In this document: one piece after another, positions 11,086 through 22,700 of the stretch
How the letters are laid out: each line of letters opens with the position of its first letter
How positions within the stretch are numbered: position 1 is the first letter of the stretch
Assembly: GCA_027625915.1 (NCBI GenBank)
Contig: JANTQA010000072.1
Coordinates: 3,534,001-3,598,000 of the forward strand
Direction: 5' to 3'
DNA from: Anaeramoeba flamelloides
Taxonomy: Eukaryota; Metamonada; Anaeramoebidae
Length of the DNA: 64,000 nt
Translations under genes and position numbers: made by a program
Notes under the pieces: generated by a model
The model's database searches: none
What the model saw: the letters and a program-made list of their open reading frames with translations, nothing else
What the model was told of the DNA's origin: nothing

Positions 11086-12461
11086 TCATTTTAAAATTGG
11101 TATTTTATCAAAATTCTTAAAATATACAACTTTCAAAAAATAGAAAAATAATAAAAAAAAAATAAAAAATAAAAAAAATTAATAATACAATAAAACTTAC
11201 CTTGGACTGAGTTAACTCATTATTAGTATTAAAAAACAATTCAATCAATTGATTAATGATATCAACATTCATCATTTGTGTAATTATTATGAAATTTGAA
11301 TTGATATAGGTATCATATTTTTCATGTAAAAATTTTGTAAACAAATCCAATGTCAATTCGGAAGTAATTATTTTAAATATTCTTTCATAATTATTTTTTA
11401 TTTTTTTTGATCTTAATATATAATTACAGTATTTCCTTAATTTCCTTTTTTTTGATTTTGTATATTTTTTTGGATAATACCACGAACTCAAACCATCTTT
11501 ATCATTATAACGATTGATTTGTTTTAAATTTATTGACTTTCTTTTTCTATAATATTGGTCTGATAATAATTTCTTTATTTCAATTGGCTCGTCATCTTGA
11601 TATATTGGAACGACGAATTGAACTTTTCTATTTTCAATTTCGTTTTGACAATCTTTCCCATATTTTTTTATTATTGATTTTTTATCTGTTCTTCTAATTG
11701 ACAAACAAGAAAGCGATCTCGGTGTCAAAATCAACTTTTTTTTTCCAAACAATAAATGAGGATATGTCCCACGAATAATTCCAATATCTTTTGAAGATTT
11801 ATTATTTTCGATTTTTTCCATAATATTTCTTATTTTTAATATATTTTCACATATTGTTAATAATATTATCCGATCAATATTCTTTTTTTTCTCAAAAAAG
11901 TTATTACCATATAATATTATCTCATCATAATACATACATTCATATCTTTTCCATTCTTCATATGTGATTTTCAAATTTTTTCTCAAAAAATAATCCATTC
12001 CCATTTGCTTACACATTTTTTTGCTTTGGAAAGTTTTATAATTTATTTTTTCAACCCAACTGCTATAATAATTTTGATTATAATTACAATTTTTGTTTTT
12101 TTTTGTTTCCTTTGAATAATGTGATCTAGTATAATTAATGGTTTCCTTTCTTTTCTTTTCCTTTCGTACCTTATTTTCTTTTGTAATTAACCCATAAAAT
12201 TTGATAAAATCTTTACAATGAGGTGGTAAAGTTTTAATTGAACCAACGACAACAGAAGACCACCGCTGATACGCATGCTCAAATTCTCCAAATGTATCAT
12301 AATCCTTTTCATCGGGTTCTTCTGGAATTAATTCATTAAACCAAGTTTTTTTTGATTGTTTTTGATCAATATGATACGAATTTTTAAAATTGTCATGAGA
12401 TTTTTGATTTTGCTTTAAATTTGTTGATTTTTTTTTTTTTGTTTGTTTTTGTGTTTGTCAT
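11086..12461 (-). CDS. Unknown protein with PD-Y-F-YE-A-W motif; spliced; homopolymer frame break
   Basis: ATG at 12461 is followed after ten codons by a 13-A run (12428-12440); with 12 A the frame runs open to 11201. There a donor GTAAG begins an 85-nt intron (11116-11200) ending TTTTAAG, and the last exon 11115-11086 encodes NFDKIPILK then TGA. Predicted length is about 430 residues, rich in Lys, Ile and Asn, with basic clusters typical of nuclear or RNA-binding proteins. Residues 49-67 read PDEKDYDTFGEFEHAYQRW, matching in spacing a motif of the gene at 16848-17728; this suggests a shared small domain. No known family recognised. No ATG exists in the long frame before residue ~148, so the upstream start plus a one-base homopolymer error (or a real lesion) is the simplest model. 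Confidence 0.6.
12428..12440. repeat. T13 run causing the frame break of the 11-12.5 kb gene
   Basis: Thirteen T on + (A on the coding strand) directly after the first codons of the gene. One base fewer restores a single frame, so length here decides whether the gene is intact. Confidence 0.7.
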
Positions 12462-12583
12462 GATAATTTGTAAAAAATAAAAAAAATATTTTGATTTATA
12501 AATATTATGGTGATACAAAAAAAAATAGTACAACAATAAAAATAATAATTGAAAGATTGTTATCCACATTCTAACTTTGATAA

Positions 12584-12584
12584 G

Positions 12585-12616
<32 letters not shown>
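12584..12616. repeat. Poly(A) tract of about 33 bp
   Basis: Uninterrupted A run upstream of the minus-strand gene starting at 12461, on whose strand it is poly(T). It may be promoter-proximal, as rigid dA:dT tracts often exclude nucleosomes; that role is inference. Confidence 0.8.
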
Positions 12617-12618
<2 letters not shown>

Positions 12619-13911
12619 TGAAAAACTAAATATTAGCACAAAGATAAACTCTTTTTCAGTTAAATAGGCCCAGTTTTATTGAAGAAATAGAACATATTCT
12701 ATGAGTTTAATTCATTATTCTTCTCAAACCAAATCTTCAATTTTTAGATCAAAATCATTTTTTCTCATTTTGTAAATATTTTTATTTTTTGTTTTTTGCT
12801 TTTTGTTTATTTTTTTCCTTTTCTTTTCTTTTTTTTTTTTTATTATTTTTTAAAAGTAAATTTGAAAAAAAATGTTTGAAAAACCATAATAACATTTAGA
12901 AAAGTTAAGCTTTGTAGTTTCTTTTAAAATTCATACATTTACAAGTAAAAAATCTTATTGTCAACAATTTTAATTTGTTATAGAAATTGAGAATTTTGCA
13001 CAAGGCATTCCAATGAATGGGGCCCAAAAAAATTTTTAACTTTTTTTTTTTTTTTGAAATTTATGATTTGTTCAGGCTTTTCTTTTATGATTATTGACTC
13101 AATCCGAAGTTTATTATTTCTCGTATTTCTAAATAATCTAAGTTATGTTGATTCTTAAAAAATAAAGTGAATTTTTCATTTTTGGCTCGGCCCTTTGAGT
13201 GAAATGGAGCTTATTTTATTAATTAATTTACTGATTTGATATTAAAATTCTTGTATTGATGATTATTTCTATTATTTAGGTTTTTTTTTTTTTTAAAAAA
13301 AAAGCTAATGTACTCTCCGAATCTAACAACCGACGAATTTCAGTTTTATGTTTAATTTCATATTCATTGGCTTTAAAGATTTTCAGCTCGATAAATGCTA
13401 TGTTATGAGAAATTTAGTTTTTATTTCAAAACTATTAAATTTGTAAAAAACATTTTCTCTTGTTAAAATCCAAAACTTTGATTAAAATTTTAGAAAAGTA
13501 AAATTCTTGAAATTTCACTTGTCATCAGCTTTTTTTCCAAGTGTTTTAGGGTAAAGGTTTAAATGCACTTTAATATAATCAGTATATACATATAAATTTG
13601 TGGTTAAAAAAATTGTTTTACAATTTTATATTGATTTGTTCAAAACATTCTAACAAAATTTTTTGATCAGTAAAAAGTGCAGTTACAGAAAAATACAAAT
13701 GTTGGTAATATTTTGAATTTATTTCAACAAAGAATTTATTTCAGGACGTACGTTCCAAATGAATTCTTTGGGTACATTACAAATACTATCTTTTTATTTT
13801 GGTTAGGGTTGTTATCATCTTTTCTCCAAAGATGAAATTAAAATATTTTTATTTTTTATTTTTTTTTTTATTGTTTAAGGGGGGCGTTTTTAGTTCCTCT
13901 TGTTTGCGTTT
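12617..13911. other. Gene-free AT-rich spacer
   Basis: No coding frame. At 13000-13205 weak inverted similarity (AATGGGGCCCAAAAA against a GGCTCGGCCCTTTGAG region) may be a worn TIR element, not claimed. Confidence 0.45.
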
Positions 13912-13984
13912 AGGTTTTCCAGAATTTAAAAGAATTGAGTAAAATCTATGATTTTTCTCCATTCTTTTGAATACTGGAAAACCT
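13912..13984. repeat. Mini-foldback M5, subtype a
   Basis: 73 bp: AGGTTTTCCAGAATTTAAAA at the left pairs with a right arm ending GGAAAACCT; the middle reads AGAATTGAGTAAAATCTATG then TTTTTCTCCATTCTTTTGAA. Closely related in the core to 61703-61781. Confidence 0.75.
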
Positions 13985-14499
13985 AGGCACTTCCCGAATT
14001 CCTAAATTGTGATTTAGAAATTTTTTTAAAGATTTCCATATACATTTATTTTCCACTAGGGATAATAAATTTATGGAATCTTTTCTGTTAATAATATTAA
14101 CAATATTATTGTTTTTTAATATATGAGATATATTGATTTTTTTAATTCAGATATCCAGATTTTACGATTATTTTCTTAGGCTGGACAGTTCCAGATAGGC
14201 TAGGCAGTTCGAGAAAATATTTTTATTTTGTGAAAAATACACTTTTTTTGGCTTTTATTTTTTTGTTCTATTGAAAATACGCAACTAACCACAAAGTATT
14301 AATGAATAGTAGTGCAGTTTATGTGTAAATTATTAAATTTTGACTGATTTATTAGGGCCAAAATATAGATAACCAACTTTAATGAAAAATCAATTTTTTT
14401 AATATCCTCTTTGGTGTATTTTTAAGGATTTTAAATATGAGGTTTAAAAGTAAAATATTTTTCAGTCAAAAGTTGCCCAGTTATACTTGCGATATACGT

Positions 14500-14970
14500 A
14501 TTACATATGTTTAAAGGGTTTGAATAGATATTAGAAGAAGAAAATTTATTTTGGAAATTTGAAAAATTGAAATCATTATTTTCACATTTTTTGATTTTTT
14601 TTTCGATTTTTTTTTTTGACCATAATTCATTTGCAATTTGTTTTTTATTTGTAATATTTATAGCAACCGAGTAAAAATGTTTTATTCTAATTTTATTGAA
14701 ATGGTGAAAATGGTTTTAGAAAAATCATATTGATTTATATTGGAATTTTATTTGATCTTCAATTGACAATCAAAATGATCATGGTTGTTTTTCTCAATGA
14801 ATACTCACGAATGTTGATTTTTCAATTTTGAAGAAAATAAATTGATTTATTGGATTTGTTTTATATGGGCATCAACGTGTCTACTTTGATGTGTATTATT
14901 CAATTTATTTCCAAGTTATTCTCCAATGGCCAATTATAAAAAAATAATTGATATTTGAAAATTTGAGCAA
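14500..14970 (+). repeat. Dispersed repeat family R9, copy 2
   Basis: Direct alignment with 3815-4315 and 52880-53510 (TTTAAAGGGTTTGAATAGAT at the left, CTAATTTTATTGAAATGGTG in the middle, AATAATTGATATTTGAAAA at the right). Diverged and non-coding. Confidence 0.7.
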
Positions 14971-14992
14971 CTTTTACAGAAAAAAAGATTAC

Positions 14993-15423
14993 CGTTGTGG
15001 AAAAAAAGTGAAACCGGAAAAAAAGTTCAACACGGTTTTTAATTGGGAACATTACTGAAATTGAAAAGTAAAATCAATAAAAAGAAGAAACCAATTAACT
15101 TCAAATAATAACCCATTATATTATTTTCAATCAACCCAACAAATACAATTTAAATCTACTTGATTTATCGAAATTGTAGGAGTTGTTTTGGAGATCCTAA
15201 AATAGTCAATTTTTTGAACAAATTTTTAATAATTGATCAATCAAAGAAAAACCCATACTAAAAGATATTATTAAAAAAACTGTTATTGTAGCGAATACTT
15301 CATTTTGTCTTTATTTATTTATTTATTCTTTTTTTAATTGATCTTACTTTTCAATTTCAGTAATGTTTACAATTAAAAACCGTGTTGAACTTTTTTTCCA
15401 GTTTCACTTTTTTTCCTCAACGG
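14993..15423. mobile_element. TIR element M3, copy 1, flanked by TTA
   Basis: 431 bp. The left end CCGTTGTGGAAAAAAAGTGA is matched by the right end TCACTTTTTTTCCTCAACGG; arms of about 80 bp pair with few mismatches, including GTTCAACACGGTTTTTAATT. Both sides carry TTA, a 3-bp duplication of the kind PIF/Harbinger elements make. No ORF, so non-autonomous. Confidence 0.85.
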
Positions 15424-15592
15424 TTACAACAAAAAACAAAATCAAAAAAATGCTAATAAACACCATACCAATAAAAAAAAAAAAATTAATCTTTGGATAA
15501 ACTATCATCTTAACCTTAACTAATATCAAAAAATTTACTTTTGTAATGTTTTTTCAATTTTAATTTGGAGCCTGTCCCCTTAATCTTTTAGA

Positions 15593-15847
15593 TTTTAAAA
15601 GCCCTAGCACCAGTATAAATGCAAAAAATGGCTATTTTTTTTTGTCATTTTTTTTCAATCTCCTTTTTCAAAAACCCCATGAATAAAAAGTTGTCTGACA
15701 TGCAAAAATGATTACTATTCAATCCTAGTCAAATACTTTGTTCAAAGCTATTCCTTAAAGATATTCCAAAAAAGTTAATTGAAAAAAAAATGACAAAAAA
15801 AAATGGACATTCTTTGCTTTTATACTGGCACTATGGCTTTAAAAACA
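15593..15847. mobile_element. TIR element M6, about 255 bp
   Basis: TTTTAAAAGCCCTAGCACCAG at the left pairs with CTGGCACTATGGCTTTAAAA at the right, and pairing extends through CAGTATAAATGC and the T-run to TTTTTTTTCAAT: arms of about 65 bp. Single copy in this window. No coding capacity. Confidence 0.7.
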
Positions 15848-15979
15848 TTAAATTTCAAGAGAGTTTCGTTCTCAAATTCAGATGGATTGAAAAAGAATTC
15901 TAAATTTACATTGGAAAACAATACAGATCCAAAACATCAAATACGTGTTTCAAAATATAGTCCGTATTTTTTCATCTCC

Positions 15980-16305
15980 TTGTTGCTAAGCCACTACATT
16001 ATCGTATACCTAAGTTCAAATCAATTTTGAATGTTAACTCATTGATATTTTGTGAAAATTTTAAATTAGGAATGAAATTTGTAGAAAATTTTTCGGAATT
16101 ATTCTCCATTTTTTTAGAAATTAACAAGATTTTTTTGACTTTAATAAAAATTTTCACTTAAAGTGAACCCTTGTTTTTTGAGACAAATTTTACTATTTTA
16201 GCCTTCATTTTTTAGTATTTTTTAAGAATAGACCTTTAAGAAATCAATACACTTTTTTAATTAGGGTTTATTGTTGGTTTCTTTGATCATTTACTGTCAT
16301 TTTCC
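15980..16305 (+). repeat. Dispersed repeat R10, copy 1
   Basis: Aligns directly with 24648-24950: both contain GTATACCTAAGTTCAAATCA near the left and GGGTTTATTGTTGGTTTCTT near the right. Non-coding; the ORF at 15803-16030 straddles this repeat and M6 and is not believed. Confidence 0.7.
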
Positions 16306-16847
16306 AAGCAATAAACATTTTTTGTTTATTTAAAGCTCACAAAACAATTTCTTGTGTTGATTCGTTCAAAAATTCAAGATTTTCTGAAAATCAATTGTCA
16401 ATGATGTTTTTAGAATCTTTATTAAACTATGTCATTTAACTTTGACATAAAATTTTAATTCTTTAAATTTTAATTAGACAATAATGTGTCAACCTTTGAG
16501 AAAAAAAAATACAGGGGACAATATGGATTATTGTTTTAACAATTCTAAACGTGTTATTTTAACAACAGTAGAATAAAATAAAGTGTCGAAAAAACCATTC
16601 TACTGAATTGACCATTTAAACGAATTTGTGGTAAATCCAAAAGAATAAGAAAATTTTCTTTTGCTTTATTTAGAGATTCACTTTGACTCATTTAAAAAGT
16701 TGTTCATTGAAAAGAACAAGTAGACAGTTTTTGGGAAATGTTAGTGAGAATTAATTTGAAACCAAAGCAAAAAAATTCTAATTTAATCTTTTATCTTGCA
16801 AAAGTCGATCTCCGAAAATTGATCACAAAAAAAAAATGGTGTATTAC
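16306..16847. other. Spacer, may contain the 3' end of the 17 kb gene
   Basis: Minus-strand sequence just after the exon ending at 16848 has several AG acceptors (for example before 16807 and 16769), each followed by a few codons and a stop. I could not choose between them. Beyond that, nothing recognised. Confidence 0.4.
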
Positions 16848-17728
16848 CTTAATATGGGGATTTCCTTGACTCCCATTGAAGCCAACTGAATTATCGATAA
16901 TCGATCGAGGTTTTTTGTTTTTCTTGTCTTTTTGTTTGTGATTATTCTTAATTTTGTTTGGTGTTGATTGTGATTTTGGTAAAACGTTTGGGTTGATTAA
17001 ATGATTTTTTGTATGTATTTTTGGTGTAAGTGAATAAGGTTGATTGCCTTTGTTATTCTTCAAGGGAAAGTTATTGGTTGCTTTTGATTGATTTTCAAAT
17101 GTATTTACATTTTTCTGAAGGAAAGAAAAAAAAAAAAAAAAAAAAAAACGAAAAAAGACAAAAACAAGTTAGCAGTCAAAGAATAAAAGAAGTGTGATCC
17201 AAAACCTGAAAAAAGAAACAATTACACTTTTAAGAAAAAAAGGTCGGAAATATAAATGAGAAATTGGCTTTGGGAAATGTGCACCCCGAAAAGTGTGTGT
17301 GATTTGGTCTTTCCATTGAATTACTGCCTTTTCATAATCCGCAAATTGTTGATAATGTTCTGGATCAGGGAAACCAGGAAATTTGTGTGTGTTTTTACCG
17401 ATATCGTAAGAGATTGGATTTGAATTTGAAGAAACTAAACTCTTGGGATCAATTGCATCAAAGTGTCGATTGTAAAGATTTGAATTTGAATCAAAAAAAT
17501 AGGGAGCATCCTTTTGGGAACCAGTTCCCCTTACAATTTTAACAGTGCTCATTGGTATGTTTGGCCTTGAAACGGAAAGTGCTATAAGCATAGGTAAAAA
17601 TGTTTAAAAGGAAAAGAAAAATTAAAAAAAAAAAAAAAAACAATAGAGGATAAATCTTCAAGATACTTACTTTGTTTGGAATTTCTTTTTTTTTGAAACA
17701 CACTCCCATGTAAATTATGGTTATTCAT
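16848..17728 (-). CDS. Spliced gene, unknown protein with PD-Y-F-YE-A-W motif
   Basis: Three exons read cleanly: 17728-17671 (ATG, MNNHNLHGSVFQKKRNSKQ), intron 17670-17582 (GTAAGTATC to TTATAG), exon 17581-17226, intron 17225-17115 (GTAATTG to TTCCTTCAG), exon 17114-16848, then donor GTAATAC. Exons join in frame to at least 227 residues. The middle exon carries PDPEHYQQFADYEKAVIQW at residues 91-109, matching by spacing the gene at 11086-12461, followed by a Phe/Pro/His-rich stretch. The third exon is Lys/Asn/Pro-rich with KQKDKKNKKPRS, nuclear-signal-like. The last exon is undetermined (or the frame simply reads on to a stop at 16791). Codon use is moderately AT-rich. Family not recognised; an adaptor or nuclear role is guesswork. 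Confidence 0.7.
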
Positions 17729-17921
17729 TAAACGTGAAAAATTTGTTCAAGAGAGCAAATTTTTGTTTTGGGGTTTGTTAAAAAAAATAAAATATTTTGA
17801 TCAAATCAGTAAAGTTAAAAATTAGGAATTTTTTATTTGTGGGTCAAGTGACTTGTTTAGGTATAAAATTCCAAACAAATTTGTAAGAAAAAGTCTGTTC
17901 AATTTTTTACTATTTGAAATA

Positions 17922-18340
17922 ACCATTTTTGGTAAAAAGTGAAACAGGGAAAAAAAGCACTATGCTATTTTTAATTGGGAAACTAACTGAAAATATAAAG
18001 AAATATCAATTAATACCAGAAAAAATAAATGAAACAAGTTAAAATGAAGGATTCAACACAATAATAGTTTTTTTAATATTATCTTTTGAGTTAATGGGAT
18101 TTTCTATTTGGTTGATCAATTATTAAAAATTTGTTGAAAAAATTGACTATTTTTGAGGATCTACAAAACCAATCTTAAAGATTCGATGAGAAAAGGGGAT
18201 TAAAATTATATTTGACGATCAAATTGAAAATAATATAATGTAATAATATTTGAAGTTCTTTTGTTTCTTCTATTTATTGATTTTACTTTTCTGTTCAGTA
18301 AGGTTCCTAATTAAACAACTGTTTAACTTTTTTTTATGAA
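17922..18340. mobile_element. TIR element M3, copy 2 (worn)
   Basis: Left TAACCATTTTTGGTAAAAAG then AAGTGAAACAGGG, and right TCCTAATTAAACAACTGTTT match the ends of 14993-15423. Interior parts (TTGATCAATTATTAAAAATT, AATTGACTATTTTTGAGGAT) match that copy in inverted orientation, so the interior is flipped relative to it. Confidence 0.65.
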
Positions 18341-18459
18341 CATTAATTTGTGATTTGAATTTTTTTAATCTTGTTTGAATATTTTGTAGAACAAAAAAAT
18401 AATAATAAGTCAAATATCACCTATTAATATATTATAATAAATATAAAATCAATCAAGTA

Positions 18460-18905
18460 CAGCCATTCCAAGTCTACCATAAAATTTTAAATAAAACACA
18501 ATAAATTTTTCTATTCTGATTTTCTATTTTCAAAAAATTCCAAAATAAGAGTTATTATTCAAAAAAAAATTTCAATAAATGAGCTATTATTCAAATTTTT
18601 GAAAAAACAAAAAAAAAAAAATTGAAGATCTAAAAAAAACTTAAAAATTATTGGTCCAAAAGAGGCCCAAAAAAATATCAATATTTACTGATCTTTACAA
18701 ATTAACCTTTTGAACAATATTTTATAGTGCTTCATGAATCTTCAAATTTTTTTTTTTAATTTTTCAAAATTTGAATAATAGCTCATTTATTGAAATTTTT
18801 TTTTGAATAATAACTCTTATTTTGGAATTTTTTGAAAATAGAAAATCAGAATAGAAAACTCAAATATGTTTTATTTAGAATTTTATGGTAGACTTGGATA
18901 GACTG
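18460..18905. mobile_element. TIR element M2, TA-flanked, 446 bp
   Basis: Left CAGCCATTCCAAGTCTACCA and right TGGTAGACTTGGATAGACTG are inverted; TA lies on both sides (18458-18459, 18906-18907). Arms run for about 130 bp, including GAGTTATTATTCAAAAAAAA against its complement near 18800. The CAG/CTG ends plus TA duplication fit the Tc1/mariner style. No ORF. Confidence 0.85.
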
Positions 18906-19189
18906 TATATTATTTGAATAATATTCTTTATCATTTCTTCAAGATTTGTAATAACAGCATAGTCAGAAATGCTCTGCAGTATAATTTATGATTATTATTG
19001 GTATAGTATTTACAAAGGATTGATCATTTAAATTTATAAATATTTTAAAATGCTGGATTACAAATTTCCCCTTTAAATCTGATGTAAAAATTTCATCTTA
19101 TCAAGTTCCAATTTTATCTTGGAAAATTTTTTTAAAGGATTGGTAGAGTAAAAGATCCTTAAAAAAAAAAACAATAGAACTTGAAAAAA

Positions 19190-20712
19190 AAATCCTATTT
19201 TTTTTCCAAAATTTACGTAGATTATTTCTTAAAATGCTATACTAATTAATTGAAACTTGTTGGAGTTTTATTCATAAATCACTATTTGGTTTTCGGAAAA
19301 AATATAATACTAACATTGCTGTATTAAATTTCTTAAATACTTATAATCTGATAAAATCAAATAATAAAAATGAAAATGATAAAACTTATATTATAATGAT
19401 TGATATAGCCAAATTTTTTGATTAAATTAGTTTTAAAATACTTAGAAAAACAATAAAAAAGTTTATTTTAAATATAATTATCAGAACTTTTTTATTAGAA
19501 TATTATCAAGGAAAGGGACTTGGTTTGTTTCAAGGAGATACATTATCACCTATAATAATTACTCGAATTTCATATATTATTTAATCAAAAATAAAGTTAT
19601 TAATAAATAACGGTCAAATGTATGGAGATGATTTAATTTTAATTATAAAAGGAAATATAAATCAAATAAATCAAAAATTAAATTCAATATATGAAATAAT
19701 AACTCATTTTGGATTAAAACCCAAAAAAGAATATATAAAAATTTCATAAGATTTGTCAAAGATTAAATATTTGGGTATTTATTAGGATAAAATTTCACAT
19801 TTAGTATATAATTTAAAAAAAAAATCAAAAAAAACTGATAATAATTTATAAATAATTATTTAATAATAATTTATTAACAAATAATTTGAAAATTATACAA
19901 CTCAAATATTATATATTAAGCCAATTAACATATAGAAAGAAATATATAATTATAAAATAACAACCCTAAATTATTTAAATTCTTGGATTAATTCATGTAT
20001 CACTGATATATGAAAAATAAACAGAAACATACCAGTTATTATATATAAAACCGAATTTAAATTCGAAATTTTGATAATTTCATCCAATAAAGAGAAATTT
20101 AAATTAATAAACAAATTAAAAGAATTATATCTACAAAATCTTAAAAAATTAATAAAATTCAACTAAAGAATCAACAATAAAATTAATTGGAATTCAAAAA
20201 AACAAAAGATTCTTTAAAAAGAAATTTATAACTATAAATACAATGAGTTGCTAAATTTTGCATGTTGCAAGTGAACTTAGGTATTCCGTAAATAATTAAA
20301 AATCAAAATACTCTATGAAAACAATCAAAAAAATTTTTTCATTAATTTCATAATTTTTATTGTTAAAATATAGTTCGTTTTCAAACTGCTTAAATAGATA
20401 TTACTACGTAATAAAAAAAATTAAAATAAATTTTGCCCTTTATGTTTAAAATATAAGCTGAAGGACATTATAGAAAATATTGATCATTTTTTATTGGTCT
20501 GCCCTTCCTATAAATAAGATAGATTAATCTTTTATAACAAATTAAAAGAATTAAATCATAATCAAATAATTAAAACTTTTATAGTTCAAGACTATTTCAA
20601 TTATTTAATAATCGTGAAATCTATGATTTTTCGCTTAAATTTCTGAAAGGTAATTTAACTATATAGGTCTTCTCGAGTGTAAATTACACTTTTTATTCAA
20701 TAAAAAATAAAA
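19190..20712 (+). pseudogene. Decayed LINE (non-LTR retrotransposon), RT and C-terminal parts
   Basis: In one frame from 19215 to about 19845 the translation shows the reverse transcriptase landmarks FGFRKKYNT, MIDIAKFFD, LFQGDTLSP, MYGDDLILI (YxDD box) and KYLGIY, in the right order. Stops interrupt it six times, all TAA or TAG. A frame change follows; NLKIIQLKYYILSQLTY and NSWINS..NRNIPV continue the usual LINE C-terminal part, and FCPLCLKYK...IDHFLLVCPSYK at 20435-20520 is the Cys/His motif seen after the RT domain. A 3' tail near 20610-20712 (AATCGTGAAATCTATGATTT to CAATAAAAA) recurs at 46384-46490. The 5' part is missing. Confidence 0.85.
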
Positions 20713-21239
20713 AAAAACATAAACCCTTTTTTTTAACCATTAAAATCAAATTTTCATAATAACAATTCATCACAGAGTTTGTTCAAGAAGCTTAATTAGA
20801 TCCTCTAAAATTATTGTTTCTATTTTTTTTTTCAAAATACCTTCTAGGTTTTGTTTCAACAATTAGAAGAATAATAAATGAATATCAAAAAATTATTTAT
20901 ATGACACATAAATTATTCTTCTACTAATTATACATCTCTTTTTATAAAAAATTGGCAAATATTAATCAAATATAATTTTAATAAATATATTCTGTTTAAA
21001 ATTTAGGGACTTTAGATATTAAAAGCCCCCCCAAAAAAAAAAAAAAAAAAAAAAAATGTAAATTCACTATTCTTTAAATTAATTTCTACCCGATTCTCTT
21101 GTCGGAATTATTTTCATATTATTATTTTGGTTCCCTTCACATCCTATGACATGTAGGTTAAACAATAAAATCAAAAAAAAACATAATTAACATAAAAGGT
21201 AGTGAAAGTAAAACGTAAAAATTAACAATGGGGGAATTT
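20713..21239. other. AT-rich spacer
   Basis: Contains a C7-A run near 21028-21056. No gene or repeat recognised. Confidence 0.45.
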
Positions 21240-22560
21240 TTAAATAACCCATGAGAAAATAATAACCCGAATTATTCTGGAATTTGGTTTGACTTGTTTA
21301 AGGACATAGGTATATTTTATTATTTAGAAAAATTTTAACTGTGTAAACCTTACTGAAAAATATTTTTTTAGTACCACAATATATTGAAACTTTGAATCCA
21401 AAATATCATTTACTGCATTATTTGTGAAAAGAAAGTGATCCAAAGTAAGTCTTAATCTTGAATTTTTTGAATTTTTGAAAATTTTTTTGGATTAAATTTT
21501 TGAGTTTTATTAAATAGGGTTTTGGATCTAGAAATTTGTTTATATGAATTAGTGAAATAAATCAAACAGTAAACGGAAAAAAAACTGGAGAAGGTGTGCA
21601 TGTTATGATGTGTATTTGAAACAAATATCGATATTTTCTTTTAGAAGACCAAACACGAAAGATCACCATTCCAAAAAAAATTTGTTGAAATCAAGAATGA
21701 AAAAAAAAAAAATTGATAAAAGCTTATTTTTGAAGATTTTTTCTCTTTTTGTTCTTTTTTTTTATGAATAAAAACTATTTATAACCTTGAATTTCTCGCC
21801 CCATTACTATTTATTATCATTTTACAAAGTATTTTTTTACAAATTTATATTCAAAATTCTTTTTTCAACTATTTTTATTATACAAAACCAAAATAAAGAA
21901 TACTATTTCAAAAAATAAAATAAAGCGGTTGAATTATCGGAATTAAAAAACAGTTACAAAAGATTTAACCCAAAATTATAGAAAAATTTTTGAAAGAATT
22001 TCAATCAGGTTTAGAAATTATTTTTAGTTCTCAATTTTATCAAAAATAAATAATTACTAAATCAAACAAATAGATCCAATAAATCTTTATTTCTAAAGAG
22101 GAATTTAATTAATATCCTATTTTATGAACTCAATCAAGAATTAGATAAATGAAATGAAAATAGAAAATGTTTCAAAATTCATTTTTGAAATTCTTTAGAA
22201 ATAAAAAGTAATTTGTTTCTCAAAAATTTTACAAACAAAAGTATTTTCATAAAGAATTAAAAACAAAACCAAATTAAGAATAAGTAATTGTATCAAATGT
22301 TACAGATATGATCCAGAAATAAAAGATTTGTATTTATTTTTTTTTGTTCAATTTTTTCATTTTTTTGATTTTCATTTTTTTGGTGGGTATGAAAATATAT
22401 CTTACTTGGATATATTCCACTTCCATATTTATTAAAATATCAATAAATTTGGTTAAAGAAATGATTTGAAAAATTCAAATTCGCCTAAATGGTGGCACTC
22501 AAAATTTGAAAAATGTACTTACTCCACTTAAAAAAATAATATTTAATCTTTTCAAATCGA
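21240..22560 (+). repeat. Large dispersed repeat R11, copy 1
   Basis: Aligns in inverted orientation with 45560-47540. Shared landmarks: GTACCACAATATATTGAAAC, TTTTGGATCTAGAAATTT, CAAATATCGATATTTTCTTTT, CCATTACTATTTATTATCAT, AAGTAATTTGTTTCTCAAAA, GGATATATTCCACTT, TTGGTTAAAGAAATGATTTG. No long ORF in either copy. A non-autonomous or decayed transposon of at least 1.3 kb is likely. Confidence 0.75.
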
Positions 22561-22700
22561 CATTTTTATGATAAAAATGAATAGAAAGAAATAAAAATTG
22601 AGAAATTAAATTTGTAAGTAACCCCTCAAATAAGTCCATTAAATCCTAATAATCCTTAATAAATACCAAGAGATGTTTTTTACAATTCAACACATCAATT

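Noticed and set aside
13000-13205. Possible TIR pair around GGGGCCC and CGGCCC
   Set aside because: Too many mismatches, no flanking duplication and no second copy.
15803-16030. 75-codon + ORF (MDILCFYTGTMALKTLNFKR)
   Set aside because: It straddles the right arm of element M6 and the start of repeat R10; composition follows the repeats.
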